Below are positions 1 through 13,346 of a DNA stretch of 64,000 nt, one piece after another. The notes below the pieces were generated by a model that searched no databases, was not told the DNA's origin, and saw nothing but the letters and a program-made list of their open reading frames with translations. The translations under genes were made by a program, and so were the position numbers. Source of the stretch: Acanthornis magna (lineage: Eukaryota > Chordata > Aves > Passeriformes > Acanthizidae); NCBI GenBank assembly GCA_036785705.1, contig JAWUZG010000001.1, positions 3,906,001 to 3,970,000 of the forward strand, written 5' to 3'. Each line of letters begins with the position of its first letter. The stretch's first letter is position 1.

Positions 1-1695
1 TGATTTTTATCTCCTCCATTCTCAAAGACATAATTTTCTCTCTGGGATATGCTTTTAGCGTAGCTTTCTATTTGACTTTCTACATCCAAAAAGAGACCCC
101 AGATAAAATAAAAATTATTAATAACATACCATCACAACTGAATTTACCTATTAAAATAAGGTAAAATAGATTGTCTCATATACTGAGGCATAGCTAAACC
201 TGTAAGAAGTGGCAACTGAGATTGTCAAAACAGTCACCTAGTTCTGGCACATATTCTTTTTACAGGTCCATTAGGACAGAAATAAACCAAGCAAAATTTC
301 AGTTTTGTTTTTCCACGTTTCACTTTCACCACCTCCACGCTCCAGCCCAGCCCTCTACGAACTCTGCCTCCAAGTCGGGAGCGTGTTCAGTATCAAAATC
401 CCACAAACCAAACCTGTTCTCTGTAAAAATTACACCCTTGGCAGGTTTGCTAATGGATACAGACGTCCAATACATTTCAGACACGTCTGACAGGTCACTG
501 CCCCTCTAGATTTTAAGAGGAAGCATGTGTGATGCCTCAGACCCCCCTACCAAAATACAGCAGTCGTTATTTACTAGTCCCACCAAGTCAGTTTATTTCC
601 ATCTTTGAATTTCTTCGCATCGAACACAATTTTGCAGAGGACTCTTCAGAAAGCAAGTCTTGACACTCGTGTGTGTGTCCCCCTTTTCACCAGTGTGACA
701 TTACACCCAAGCAGTCACCTGCCTTGAACTTGGCATGCAGGACACACACAGCGTTTCATGGAGATATTCCCGTCCAATACTTGGAAACACAAAAGGAGAA
801 ACGATCTCGAGTCAAATCCATCAGGGCAAAAACATCTCATCGGCCAGAGAAAGGATAAATCCCCAACCAAAATAAATCCCTGGGGGTGGGAAGTCCACCT
901 GTTAAAATGCCTACCAGCGGCTGTATCTTTTTTCCCCTTTAATTAATGAAAACAACAACAAGACTGAAATACAGAGCTGTGCTTCTTCCCCGACATGAAT
1001 CCAAATATTTCTCCCCTCACGATCCCTTTTAAAATATCCTCTTTTCCAAAAGCAAACACACCCCGAGCGAACAAGTTACACGCCAGCGGCTCTCCCCTGC
1101 CCACGTACAATTAATTACCTGCGTGGATTTTTAATAAAGCAACCTCGATTCAGCTTTTCTTTGAAATACACGGATGTACACAGCCGAGGGGAGGAAAAAA
1201 ATCACCCCAAATACAATAAATCCACAGGAGTTGAATACTAAGGAGGTCCGTCGCTGCTCAAGTGTCATTATTTTTTGCTCGCTTCCCGATTTTTACCTTT
1301 TCTCCCCCCCGCCCAAGCAGGATTTACCACGAAACCCGATCCAACTTTATTTTGTGCAAGGTCTGCCTGGAAAAAAATAACACGTCCACCTGAAGGGGGG
1401 GGGGGGAGGCTTGGGGTGGTGGTTTTGCAACAACACGTAACACACATGCAAAAAATAAATTAAAAAAAAAAAAAAAAAGAGGAAACGGGAAGGGGGTGAA
1501 AGAAATAAAATAAAATTTTAAAAAGGCGTGCAATGGTTTGGGGGAGTTCCGGCGGAGGATTGCGGAGTTCAATAACAGAGCCGGGAGGGAGCGGCGGCCC
1601 GGGGACGCCGGCGTTTCATAACGCCCCGCTCCCCCCGGGGCAAAAGTCGGTGCTGCCCCCGGCCAGCGAACAAAGCCCGGTCGCCCCCGCCTTAC
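1..1695 (-). other. BEND7: BEND7 intron 1 (partial, runs off left edge)
   Basis: This stretch lies directly downstream, on the minus strand, of the BEND7 exon 1 splice donor. It is AT-rich in its first 1.5 kb and becomes GC-rich as it enters the promoter CpG island. I find no further exon with convincing splice sites and no recognisable repeat apart from homopolymer runs near 1400-1480. The second BEND7 exon should lie outside the window. Confidence 0.7.
1395..1478. repeat. Poly-G and poly-A homopolymer runs
   Basis: A run of 12 G (1395-1406) is followed by a run of 17 A (1462-1478). Both sit in BEND7 intron 1 at the edge of the CpG island. They are length-unstable and prone to sequencing error. 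Confidence 0.85.
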
Positions 1696-1756
1696 CTTCG
1701 TTGACCAGTTTAAAGCTTTGGGATTTCCTGCTCCTCTTCCTCTGGGCGAACTCCAT
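1696..1756 (-). CDS. BEND7: BEND7, first coding exon (BEN domain-containing protein 7)
   Basis: The minus strand reads ATG at 1756-1754 and then 20 codons, MEFAQRKRSRKSQSFKLVNE, ending in the first base of the next codon at a clean GTAAG donor (1695-1691). The N-terminus is basic and close to my recollection of human BEND7, which starts MEF-ERKRSRKSQSFKLV. BEND7 belongs to the BEN-domain family of nuclear, chromatin- or DNA-associated proteins; its own function is poorly known and its BEN domain is encoded in exons outside this window. The basic RKRSRK run looks like a nuclear localisation signal, which is an inference. The call is supported by synteny, because BEND7 lies next to PRPF18 and FRMD4A in human with this orientation. 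The last two residues differ from what I recall of human, possibly because the exon junction differs. Confidence 0.85.
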
Positions 1757-2340
1757 GGTGCGGGCAGGAAGGAGCGGGGCGGACACAGGACCGAGCTCCG
1801 TCCCTCCGATCAGCAACACACGCGGGGGTTGGGAGAGACGGCGGCTCCGGCGGCGAATAAAGGGATCCGGGACAAGTTGGCTCCGGTCTCCCCCCCGCTC
1901 CCGCCCGGAACTTTGAGGGAAAGCGGGGTGCGGCGGGGGGAGCCCCGCGGGGGCGATGCCGCCGCCTTCCCCCCCGCCGGCTGCGCGGCCGCGGCCCGGC
2001 GGCGAAGGGCGGCCCGCAATGGCTTCGCCGCCGGCGCCGGGACCCCGGTGCCACCTGCTGGGGGAAGGAAGGCGGCGGTTCCGCCGGCCGGGAGCCGCCG
2101 CCACCCCGGGGCCGGCCCGCCGCCACTCGGCCCCGCCGCGGGCTGAGGGCGAGGGGCTGAGGGGCAGCGCCATTTTGTGTCCCCCGCCCGCCGCCCGCCT
2201 CACACACGGGCACCGGCGCTGCCCCTCAGCCCCGCCGTGCTGCCCACGGCTCCCCTCAGGGGCTGAGCGGGGGGAACTCCTCGTGTTTAGTGGGACCGGG
2301 CCAGCTCCGGGGGGGAGGGGGTTGAAGTTGGCGTACGGGA
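1757..2340 (-). promoter_or_regulatory. BEND7: BEND7 CpG-island promoter and 5' UTR
   Basis: The stretch immediately upstream of the BEND7 start codon is extremely GC- and CpG-rich, with many CCGCC and GGCGGC words. It returns to ordinary composition near 2340. It has no TATA box at an obvious position, as is usual for housekeeping CpG promoters. A GCCATTTT word near 2168 resembles a YY1 core. The long open frames here on both strands come from GC richness and lack stop codons for that reason; I do not regard them as genes. The transcription start cannot be placed from sequence alone. Confidence 0.7.
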
Positions 2341-5300
2341 AGTGGGTAAACCTCAGGAACTGATGGCAACACCTGTTTGTTGCCGTGTTTTACAAGGATT
2401 GTTGCAGTGATGTGTCCGCTGGTGTCATGAACCGAGGCCTGGAGGAGAGCGCCGAGCCGCCAGCTGGGCTGAGAGATGTTGAGCTCTGCCAAACCTGGAT
2501 CGCCTTAGCAAAAGGAAGAGAATCCCTTAGCCAAAAACTGGATCGCCTTAGCAAGAGGAAGAGTCTCGACTCTCCAGAGGAGCGAGATTTAGGGCGTCTG
2601 GCAGCCCTCCCGACGGTCACCGTGAGGTCACCGCAGCCATACGGCTGGCCCAAACACAGCTGAAATTAGTGCTTTGATTTATTCACCACTTGACGCCTTC
2701 AGCCACACTTCCAGTTCGCTCACTGTGCTAAATTCACTGCGGGTGAAGTGTTTTTTTTTACAGCCGAGAGTGCTTTTGCCTGTTGCTGTAGAGAAAGGAC
2801 CCAGGCGTTTACAGTTATGACTACTGATAACTGCAAACACAGCCCTGATCATCATCTTGTGTTTTACATGTAGTCAGACTGTGTTGTGACAAGGAGTAGA
2901 GTATGTGATACTTGCATACGCCTACTTGAACAGATGCAAATGCAGATCTTCCCTTGGTCTCCTTAGAGGACCCAGGAGAATCCCGTTAGCTCCAGTGATA
3001 TTGACCAACCCTATCACTCAGAATAATGACATAAAATTAGCAGGAGGGAAGCAAATCGAATACTAACAATAGTGATTTGTATCCTAACTGTGTGCATAGA
3101 CATAGTCAGACCTGAATTCTTTGGTGCAGGGTGCCATCCAGACACACCCCACAGAGGGTATATGTGGTTCTGAAAAGCAAAATTGGGAAATAGCCTTAAT
3201 GGTGAAGCAATATCAGAAAATATGCCTAATGGTAAAATTTATTATATGCTGGAAAATTAAATTCACGAGGGAGGTTACGGAAACCTCACAGATTGGGTAG
3301 GGGTGTAATTTTCTATTAAATTGCTAAGTGGAAAATCCCAGAGGCAATCAATATGCTACTTTTGGAATTTTCCTAAACTTCTCTGTAAGACTTTGAGAAA
3401 GGAAACTGGGCTAACGTACTATTTAAAATCCTGCATTATATATTTTTGGGAGGATGCTGAAGCAGCAAAGGTAGATGGATGTCATATGCTGTTTGCTGGA
3501 TTGTGTGGGTCCAATTAATTTCTGGTACAGTGCAATGAAGTTGGGCCTGAAATGAGGCAGCAGTGTGCCTAATTTTTTTCTTCAAAAAGATTATTTTCTC
3601 TTTTTTTTTTTTTCCCTCCCCAAACAGTCTGCTGATTCCTGTCTGCTAACTAACTTTATTTACAAAACTTAGAGCATTGCTGAAACTGCTGTTTGACTCT
3701 CATCCTTTCTGGGACAATAGGAGAATTTTTGTAAAGCATAAGGGCCTCATTTACAGTTCAGCTCACATGATGGGCTTTATCCGGCATTTGCCAAAGGAAT
3801 ATGCTACAAAAATAAAAACATCTTTTCTGTTTTCCTCTGTTACTCGACTTTGTGAAACATTTTGGGGTATAATTGATGAAAAAGTGATGGCAGTGTTTTA
3901 TCAGCTGCTTACTCCTTTTAGTTCTTCCTTCCCTGTGCTGATTTTTTTGCTTAAAGGAACACTCGTGGTTTGAAATGATGTTTCAGTCTGGGTGATACAA
4001 TTTCCAGTTATGTTTTACAGGAGTTAGCACATCCCCCTTTTCACCAGTATTTCTCATTTTCCTTTCTGTGAATTAGAGTGATCCCTTCTTTTCATGCAGA
4101 ATAAGCCTGATCCTGCAAGCTAACCTAATCGTGGTCACTCAGATGAGTAAATCTTGCAGCTTTCATTTCTGAAAGTAGGAGCCAGTGTGGATACCATGGC
4201 CCCGATCCTGCCATCTCATCTGCATAAAAGTGAATTAGAAACTAGGACAAGGTGACTTTAGGTCAAAGTCTTGTAGTTATCCACACAACACGTAGGAGGA
4301 TTTGGTAGCTGGAAACAGTTTTCTGTCCTGCACTGCTGGTGTTTCTCAGCTGGGACTTAGAAAAAAACTACACAGACTCAAAGGCTCCCATGTACAGGGA
4401 GCTGTGAGCCTGTTGTGGGGCATTTCAGGGTGGGCACCCTAAAATTCAACTGGGATCATCTGCTCGTTTGTCACAGGCCACCATTGCATTATTCCAGCTG
4501 GAGAAATGCAGAGATGAAAGTCCTCTTTATCCCATTAGAATGGCTGCCTTGTGTCACCCTAGATAGTCGCTGGCTGCATCGCTGTGGCAGCCAAGTGACT
4601 TAGGATAAAGTGCTCTGGCTCTGGGGGGCAGGCAGTTTTTAATTTCGTCTTTTATTTCAGTTTCTGTCTCAGTATCATGTTGTTATTATTACATATTAAG
4701 AACCCGTAAGTTCTTTTTTTCTGGTGAATGTATGAAAAGTTCTGAGCATTTTGTATATAATCATGAATGGTTTCAAAGTATTTCCTCAAACTATTAACTG
4801 AGGGATGCGTTTTTCAAAATGCTGTGAAATTAGCTAACTAAATAAGGGCTTTATCTTGCAACATGTCCCAAGTCAGTATGATCATCCCTGATTGTTTCTT
4901 AGTTATCGTTTTATTATGCTTCAAGGTATTTTCAAAATATCCCCTCCCCATTCTAATGGATAGTTAGTGTTTTAACAATTTTCTGATGTGTAATAATGCT
5001 TTTTCATTTCAGACTATGAGCTTACCAATTAAATATAATTAATTAGTAATATTTCAGTATTAACAACAACAGTGCTCTTCATAGATGATGTCCCAGACTT
5101 TTTCTTTGTTTCCAGGTGTGTCCAGTTCATTATAATATTTTATTGTTCAGAAGTAGGATTGTGTAGGACAAAGATAACTAAAGAGGCCTAGAGCTGAGGA
5201 GAATAAAATGAATGTACTAAGAATTCCTTCTGCTTTTCAGTTGGAAAAATTATGCTGGAGAAAGTCTCATAAACTCAATGACTTGATCTGAGGCTTAAAG

Positions 5301-8300
5301 TCTAATGTCAAGGAATCCATGTGAGGCCTTGTGAAGTGCGAATAGGCTGCTGACTATCATATTAATAGCACCATGATTACCACTCATCTTGGAGCCTGAT
5401 GAGGTTCTGTGCAGTATTAGGAAGCAGAAGGGTGAAGAGGTAAATTGGAGACCAGGAGTCACACAGGTGACATGTTAATAGGTGAGTTATTTTGGTTAGT
5501 TATGTGTAATGAATGGCACTGAGGATTTTATAAACTGTAGCAGTGTTTCCAGTGGTGATTTTGTGGTCATATGATGTATGTAGGCAGTACTTCTTGGCTC
5601 CCAAGCTGACAATAGGCCGCGTTGTCCTGTGCTGTCTTACTACAAACCTTCCCTTTCAGCAGGCTCTCAGGCTGGCGTATCCAAGGGCTGGGTTGTTAGA
5701 GAGGAAGATGTCTTGGTGCCTTGAAGAATTTTGAAGTCAGGAGTGCAGTGTAACTTGTTTTCTGATCCTCCTTAAGTTTTTCCTATAGCATTTGAGTCAC
5801 AGTGTTGACATTTTGTGTCTCTATCCTTACTCTCTTTTTCCTTCAGAACAGAGTTTTGAAATGCCTTCTTGCCATTCTGCTGCTTGTTAATCTTTCTCAT
5901 ATAAATTTTAAAGAAAGAAATTACAGGACAGACAAATCTTTTCATCTGTTTGCCAGCTCAGGGAGACCAAAACATTCCAGAACTGTTTCAACAATAAAGA
6001 ATATAACTGAATCTACGTACAAAGTGTTCTTTGTGTGTGCAGTCACAAACCCTCTGAATATTTCTGTATCAGAATGCAAACCCCTTTTGACTGTAAGGCT
6101 GGACTTTTCCCCACCCTGTCACTTTATGTGCAGCTTGGATTAAGGCTGCAAGGAAGGGCACTGTAGTCTAAGAGTCAAAGTCTGATGGTCATCCACTCTG
6201 ATCCAATACTTGTGGGATAATTGGATATTAAGGTATTAACTCTTTCCTAGGACAAACCAGTGTTTGGATTTGAATTCTGGGAGGAGTGGAGAGGAGGCCA
6301 AGGTGTCTAAGCAACAGATGTGGTTGGAGGATGAAGAAGAAAAGGTCTCAACAATGCTTTTATGAAAGAGAATGTGGAAGAGTAAAAAAACCTGCCCATA
6401 CACATGGACATCTTCTGCTTCTCTGAAACATGGAGAAACCATGAGCTGCACTGATTTTGCCTATACAACCCATGTGCTTCGCGGGAGCTGAGGACAATGT
6501 GAGTAGGGCTTATTATTTTGCCTAGAACTTTGAATTTTTGTGCCATATAAAGAGTAATAGTGCTTAGAAATTTTAGTCTGGATGTGTCTTTGCATTGCTA
6601 CCACCTCTGTCTAAAACGATGAAGTGTAAAGCCAGGCTGATGTCCTCAGAAAGGGCACGTTTGAGCTTTGGGTCATTCTGGAGTCAATGTCAATCATGGC
6701 AGCCCAAGCACAGGAGTCAGCAGTCCCAGTTCCGATGGATGCTGCAGGCACAAATTGCAGCGAGCTCAGCTCAGGGTCCAGCAGCCCAATGAGCCCCTTG
6801 CTAGGGAGGGTTCTAGGAGGGTCGTGCTGCTAATCATACCTCCATTTTTGTGTCAGTTTGCTTCAGTCACAGCAGCCGAAGGCAGATGTAAGAGTGCAGC
6901 GATGCAATCGCTGGAGCTACGGATGGAAAACAAACGCAGCATCAGCTGCAGGAACAAAAGCATTTAACACTGTTAGACAGCTCCTTGAGGCTGTGGGATG
7001 AAGCCCAGGCCGCAGCCATCCTCCTCTAAGTCCTGACTGAGCCTGATGTGGGGATGTTACACTGTGCCTCCCCAGCCCAGCCTCTTGCTGTTTCCAGCTT
7101 GCCACAGGGACCTGCTCTCCGTGTCTCGATTCTGCCTTGATCCTCTTCCGTTTCTCCTGCCACACATTAGTAAATGCACTTGCAGTAAAATCAATGGGAG
7201 TTTGAAAACTAAAAGTAATGTGTGCTTTGGTATGCTACTAATCCACTTATTTGGATCCTCTTACTGCTCCTCTGGGCTGCCCTGATCCTCTCTATCAGCC
7301 CACCCAGCTGCTCTGATCTGCTCTCTAAACTTCTGCCGTGGCTATATTAGCATCCCTGTCAACTCACAGGGCTGCTGCCTCGACGCCATCAATCCCCTCT
7401 CCCAATGAGAGTTTCTCTACTAAATTATAATCCCTGTAGCTCAGAATACTGATGCAAGCTAAAATAAATTCATGAAAAGTTGCTGCAGCTCCTACTAAGA
7501 TGTTCTATTTTTCTAAATGTTTTCCAACGGTACTTACATTTCAGGCTGGAGAAATAGCTTCAGACACATTCATAACCACCTGCCTGCTTTTCAGTTCTAA
7601 AAAATGAAATTTCATTGCAAGGTACAATGGAGTTCAAAATCTACTCACATATGCACTTTTTAAAGAGAGATTATGTGAATTCTAAATCTCTGTCAGGCTG
7701 GAGACTGACAACATCTCAAAATGGTGCTTTTATTCGGCAGTAAGATATATACAGCAGCATTTTCATTAATGTGACCCCCCCTGGATTTACCTTCAGAGGT
7801 GTATAGACACTGAAGACTCCATCAGCCATTCAATCCCTGACCTCTCTGCTGAGGCAGCCAGTTCACCTGCATGGGCATTTTCTCTGACATGGACACATCC
7901 TGCAGGGATCAAACTGACAACACAGAACCATGATCATTTAGTAATAACTTTGAGAGATTTCTTGCCTGTGTTGAATAGAAGCTAATGAACTCAGAAGTAC
8001 AATACTTTATGCTCAACCATTTATCTTCTAGACACATTAAAATGGAAGAAAAATAGATGTTTTTATGTGCTTTTCTACCATCCAGCAAGATCTATTTGGT
8101 GGTTTGGGTGGTGGTGTCTGTTAATACAGCTAAAACGTCTCAAACCCAAGGGTTGTTTAGCAAGTGTAGACCTTGCTTTGGGGAAGGTTGAAGAAAGAGA
8201 CAATTGTATGGATCTAAAACACAATGCATGCAATTTGACAACTCAGTCTGCATTTGCAGGGCTTAGTCCTGTAACTGCACCTTGCCTGGAAAGACTTTGT

Positions 8301-11300
8301 TGTTTGGGAACGTGTAGTGCAGGCTGATGCTGAGAGAAAATATGTTCAATGCTTCACATCATTTGCCCTGCACTGCTGGAGTGCTAGAAAGAACAGCTAC
8401 AAAAATACCTACAACAGCCAAAAACCAAAACGAAAACAACAACAAAAAAAACCAGCATGATTTTTAAAAATTTTTCTCCAGGATATTTTGGATTCTTTAA
8501 CAGCCACAAATGGCCACTGCTGTCAAAAAACCACAGTGTCCCTAGTGACATCTTGGGTCCGATTCATTAGGGACTCTGATGACACAGTGCCATAAGCTGA
8601 GCTACGAATACTGTTCCTGAAACAACAAAATTTTCCTCAGATATCACACACATCAGCCAGTTTGGCAATAATTAGCTGTTCTTAAATGCAAAGCTTTTTA
8701 GAAGCAACAATAAATTTTCACACCACCTCAGTTTTACAGATCATAAAGCTGCTGGGATAGGAAAGACTCATGTATCCTACAGACAACCTAAACAATGCTT
8801 CCAAATATTCCTTTGTCAAAACCAGAGGATAATTAGCAGTCAAACAGTTATTTCAAGCATGTTTCTAAAAGCCACACTGGCTTTACTAACCAATAATATC
8901 CATGTGGATGTCACTACTTTCCTAGCTTTTTTAACAGTGTGTTACAGAGGTGTGTCCCTGCAGACAGGACACACCTTTCTGGATCCTGAGAAGAGGTTGA
9001 CTTACCATGAGAACTAATCAAGTGATACTTTAAAAAGCAAAACAAACCAAACACCAACTTAATGATACACAGATGTCATAAGACTTTGGAAGACTTATGT
9101 TTGTTAGAAATGCGGGAACCTTTTTTTCTGCTTTTTCCTCCCCCATGAGTTTTTCTTGTCTTTGCAGTGGGATTTGGACACCTGTGGTGGAGTGCTACCC
9201 CCAATTTCTTCCTCAGTCTTCCCTCTAGCTGAGTGTTCTGTGACCTCCTGGAGACTGTGTGCTGTTTGGAAAGATGAATAAGAAATGTGAATAAGAAAGT
9301 GAAAGCCTAGTATGAGTGGCTTAAAGGGACTAATGGAGGGGGTGAGCCCATCCCCAATGCCAGAATTGTAGGGAAGTGCAGTTTGCAATCCTTAGCAGAA
9401 ATACTAACATGTCTGATAGAACACCTGAATGTGCCCTGTGGATATGACAAGCTGGAGATACCTGTAAGCAAGGTAAATGTGGGGGCAAAGAATGGGGAAT
9501 TGGGTGGGTTAATCCCTCCCAAAAAGTTAAGGACTGCTTTAATAAAAAAAGAAAAGAGTGAGATTGGGTCCTGGCACCCTTTGCCAAAAGTGGACATACT
9601 TAGTCATGGTACAAAGGCAATTTTATCCAATTCTTTTTTGGTATAGTGTTTTGAAGATGAGTAAAAGGAACCATGTACTTATCTGAAAAGGGTTTCCAAG
9701 AGTCATCTGTGCCCTTGTTACTTGAAATGAGTTCTGCAATCTCGGTCAGCTGTAAGGTATCAGTTCTGCCTCCTGTGTGCAAGTGAAAGCATATGCTGGC
9801 TGAGCTTGGGGTTTTCCCTGTTTAAATATCAAATAGATGAGTGAAACTCATATGGGATGCCCATAAAGTATTGAATACAACCTGAAAACAACTAAATGTA
9901 AACTGAATGCAACTACTGAGAGCAGCCAAAATTATTCTGATCTGTTTTACTACTTTGGCAAATAGATGACATCTGGGTTATTTGAGTGAAACTGGGTTAT
10001 TTGAGCTGCCTTCAATAATCTGTCTGTAGGTTGACAGTTGGCTTGCAGCAGATAAAGCTGAGCAATCACTTAACCCACAAGAAATTGGAATGAAACACCT
10101 CATGTATGTTTTAAGCTTGTATTCCTATTGCTTACAAGGCTCTTATGAATGTTCCAAGATTTTGAGTAACTTCTAGATTTCCCTTTCCAGTCTTGATTTC
10201 ATATTTAATGTTGTGAAGGAAATTACTTCAAAGTAGCTTTGCGGTTAACTCTGCGGGGTTGTTCCAGAGGTCTGAGGAAACCTGGATATAGGGAAAACAT
10301 GGGTAACACTATTGCTTCCAGACCCAAGCTCAGTTGCTGGGAGCTGTCAAGACTCTGCAAGTGGTTTTGGGTGAGCTCAAAGGCCTGGCTACAGCTCTGA
10401 CAGCAAATATCATATTTATTAATCACATGAGAAACAGAAATGCACAGCCCTAGTGGTACCAAACAAGCAGGATTGCCCTGAAAAGCAAAACAGGAGCAGT
10501 AGAAAACAAATAGTCAAGCTTTGAATTTATAGCAATGATCTAATTGACTCTAATGAGTAGAGTAATGCCATCTATGATAAACTGATAATTTGAAATACAG
10601 CTTGGAATTTCACCATGTTAAAAATATCTTATGCAGTGATGTCATCTAAGGGATGATTGCATGGATGAGGGACTGGCAAAGGGAAGGAATTGTCTGCTTT
10701 CACAACACAGTTAAACAGTTTCCACACTCTGAGGGCTCCTCAGAGCAATGGTGACTTGGAGAAACCCTTTTGCAGTGTGGAGGAACAGTTTCCATTATGT
10801 GATCCCAGGATGAGAGCTCACACTGTGAGCTGCCGTGTGCTCCATGAGTTTGTCCAGCAAGTGGAGCTCCAGATATCCACCCTAGAGCCAAGGAGCACAT
10901 GTGAATGGAGAAAGTCAGAGGATGAGAGATCCATAATGAAGCAGGCAGGGACCGTATTGAATTGTAAGCATGGATATAGCCTTGGGAAGATGTTCTGAGG
11001 AACAGAGGAGCTTTGAACAGTGCCCAGCTGAGACCTGACCCATCTCAACAGTCCATGTCTCTCCGAAAATGCTGCCCTGACCTTGAGGCAAAGGGGAGTC
11101 AAGCAAATTTGCCATCCTGGAGATCAGAGAGGAAGCAAGACTGGATCTCTTCATGTGGTGTCAGTGAAAGTAAAGAGATACTGCCACTTCTTATACCTTA
11201 GAAGGTTTTGTAATCTCTTCAAAAAGAGAAATCCCAAATAGATGGATGACACCAAAGAATTTTTTCTCCCTTTCCCTCTTTGGGGAGATATTGGTGAATG

Positions 11301-11766
11301 TCCTCAGAAAAACAGAGCCAACATAACTACATATTTACATGTAACTCTTTTGGGAGATGTGGTACTCTGTAGATTGCCACTTCTTGTCCATAGGACAAGA
11401 AAACTATATTGATTACAAAGGGGATTTACATTACAGGATGCTTTGATATGGAGGCAAGAGAGCACAGAACCAGAAGTACTGGAAGAAGAGCAATTGTGGA
11501 AGGTTGAATCATTGTCAGTGAACTTTTAGGCACCTTTTAGAGGTACAGCATTATTTTCCAACCTTGCCAAAGTTGTTTCACCAACATGAACTAATCAGCT
11601 GCTTCCTTGTCTCTTTTACCTCTCCCTGACACCTTATTTGTTTTTACAGACTGGGAGATCTTTGGTCTAAGAGTCACCTGACAGTAACTGCATCTTTCTC
11701 ACGAATTCTGTGTGTGAGTTGGCTTTCCTCCTCCTTTTGTACTGTCTCTAATTGAGATATAATATC
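2341..11766. other. Intergenic region between BEND7 and PRPF18, left part
   Basis: There are 9.4 kb of ordinary AT-rich sequence. Open frames are all short (up to about 113 codons), lack credible splice sites and resemble no family I recognise. I see no tRNA, no long repeat and no second CpG island. Small local duplications occur at 2495-2564 and around 9973-10003. Distal regulatory elements may be present but cannot be recognised by eye. Confidence 0.6.
2495..2564. repeat. Imperfect tandem duplication, 43-bp period
   Basis: A segment starting CTGGATCGCCTTAGCAA and ending GGAAGAG occurs at 2495 and again at 2538. The two copies differ at few positions. It lies just upstream of the BEND7 CpG island. 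Confidence 0.75.
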
Positions 11767-12297
11767 TGTCACAGTTTAATCCCAGCTGGTGCACAGGCAC
11801 TCTCTCACTCTCACCCAGCCACAGAGGGATGTGGGATACAATTGGAAGAGTCAAAGTGAGAAGGCTTGTGGATTGAGAGAAAGACAGTTCAATGGGACAG
11901 CAAAGGAAGAAAACAACAACAACCACAACAACAGCAACATATACAAAACAAGTGATGCACAGGCAATTGCTCACCATCTGCTAAGCGATGTCCCACCAGT
12001 TCCCAAGCAGCAGGCCCCAACCAACTTTCCCCCCAGTTTATATACGGAATGGGATGCCATACAGTATGAAATATTCTTCTGGTCATTTGGGATCAGCTGT
12101 CCTGGCCCCCTTGTGTCCCCCAGTCTCATTGCTGGCAGGATATGAGAAGCTGAAAAGTCCTTGACTTAGTAGAAACTCTGCTTAGCAACAACCAAAACAT
12201 CAGTGTGTTATCAGTTATTCTCATACTTGATCCAAACCACAGAACTGCACCAGGTACTAGGAAGAAAATTAACTGTATCCCAGCCAAAACCAGGCCA
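11767..12297 (+). mobile_element. Solo LTR of an avian endogenous retrovirus
   Basis: The segment begins TGTCACAGTTTAA and ends CCAGGCCA, giving the TG...CA ends of a retroviral LTR. It has a TATATA box at 12039-12044 roughly mid-element. The overall sequence matches a very common bird LTR that I recognise by its opening (cAGTTTAAtCCCAGC) and by its closing block, which carries AGGAAGAAAATTAACT. The 5 bp on the left (ATATC) and right (ATGTC) agree at four of five positions, consistent with an aged 5-bp target-site duplication. There is no gag, pol or env sequence beside it, so it is a solo LTR left by recombination. Frames inside it are not genes. The exact family assignment (ERVL- or ERVK-type) needs a repeat library. 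Confidence 0.8.
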
Positions 12298-13346
12298 ATG
12301 TCAGACTGGAGCAGGAAATGAAGCAAGGTCTAAGGTTGTGTGTACTCTACAGTAAACTGAGGGGGAAGCTGGCACTCTGACATAAGCATCTGGATTCATT
12401 TGCCATAAAGTCCACTACAGAGTATTCCTAAAGCCTCCCAACTTATGCCCTTACCCAAATGTGGGCACATTCCCCCAGGACTCATACAGAGACATTCTTG
12501 GATCCTATCACCATCAGATCTGATATAATTTCCTTTTAGGAGAACTATGAAAAGCGTAGGAGGACTGTTCCTGTTTCCTCATTGCAAAGTGATTGCATTC
12601 AAGCCTGAGGTAAAGCAGAGCACGACTTCTAAATCCAGAGCCCTCCAGCCTGGGGTTAAACAACCCCAGTGAACCAGTGGGCCATTTTCTGCAAGGGAGA
12701 GCTGTGGCACACGGCTCAGGTTATCTAAAGTGGGTGAAAAGCCAGTTGTGGTTACAGGTCTCCAAAACAGCTACTGGAGCAATGGAGCTTACAACGGGGA
12801 AAGGCAAGAAAAAAATCTGTGAGGACGTAAAGGTGAAAAAAAAAACCTGGGAAAACCAGGGAGGGAGAAGTTGCTGTGTGCCAAAGCATGTGGCAACAGG
12901 AGACAGAGGTGCTGCCACCAGCCGGGCTGCTCCTAAGCAAAACAGAGGAGCTAAAGCTACAGAGACTTCCACCCTTCAGTGTTTGGTGGCCTTTGCTTCC
13001 AGCAAGGTATAGCCCCGATCAACTTAAGCATAGTGTAAAATGGCTGTTCTTACTCATTTTTCAAAGCTTTTGATTGACTTTTTGGACTTTACAAGCTACA
13101 GGATGGAAATTGCTGCAGAAAACAGGTAAATAAGCAAAACAAGAAATTTCTTGACGTTACTACCTGTGTCACAAATGCTGTGTGCCTGATGACAAAAGCA
13201 TTTAGCTCTGGGATGAGCACACTAAGGAGCTCAGTTCCTACCAGCTACCTCAGTCCTCTAGGCCTGAAGGAAGCAGAAACCAGACATCACATGTCCCACC
13301 TTCCTACATGGCATTTGCACCTGGTATGGCTGACCAGTAACCAGCC
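12298..13346. other. Intergenic sequence between the LTR and the CR1 fragment
   Basis: About 1 kb with no recognised gene. Open frames of up to 111 codons at 12677-13012 occur on both strands, show no family resemblance and look fortuitous. Confidence 0.55.

Noticed and set aside
1616..2363. Several 70-195 codon frames on both strands in the BEND7 CpG island
   Set aside because: GC-rich sequence lacks stop codons, so long frames are expected. They have low-complexity Ala/Gly/Pro/Arg composition, and the real BEND7 exon explains the locus.
11789..12145. 118-codon frame inside the LTR
   Set aside because: LTR sequence, with no retroviral protein motif. The frame is fortuitous.
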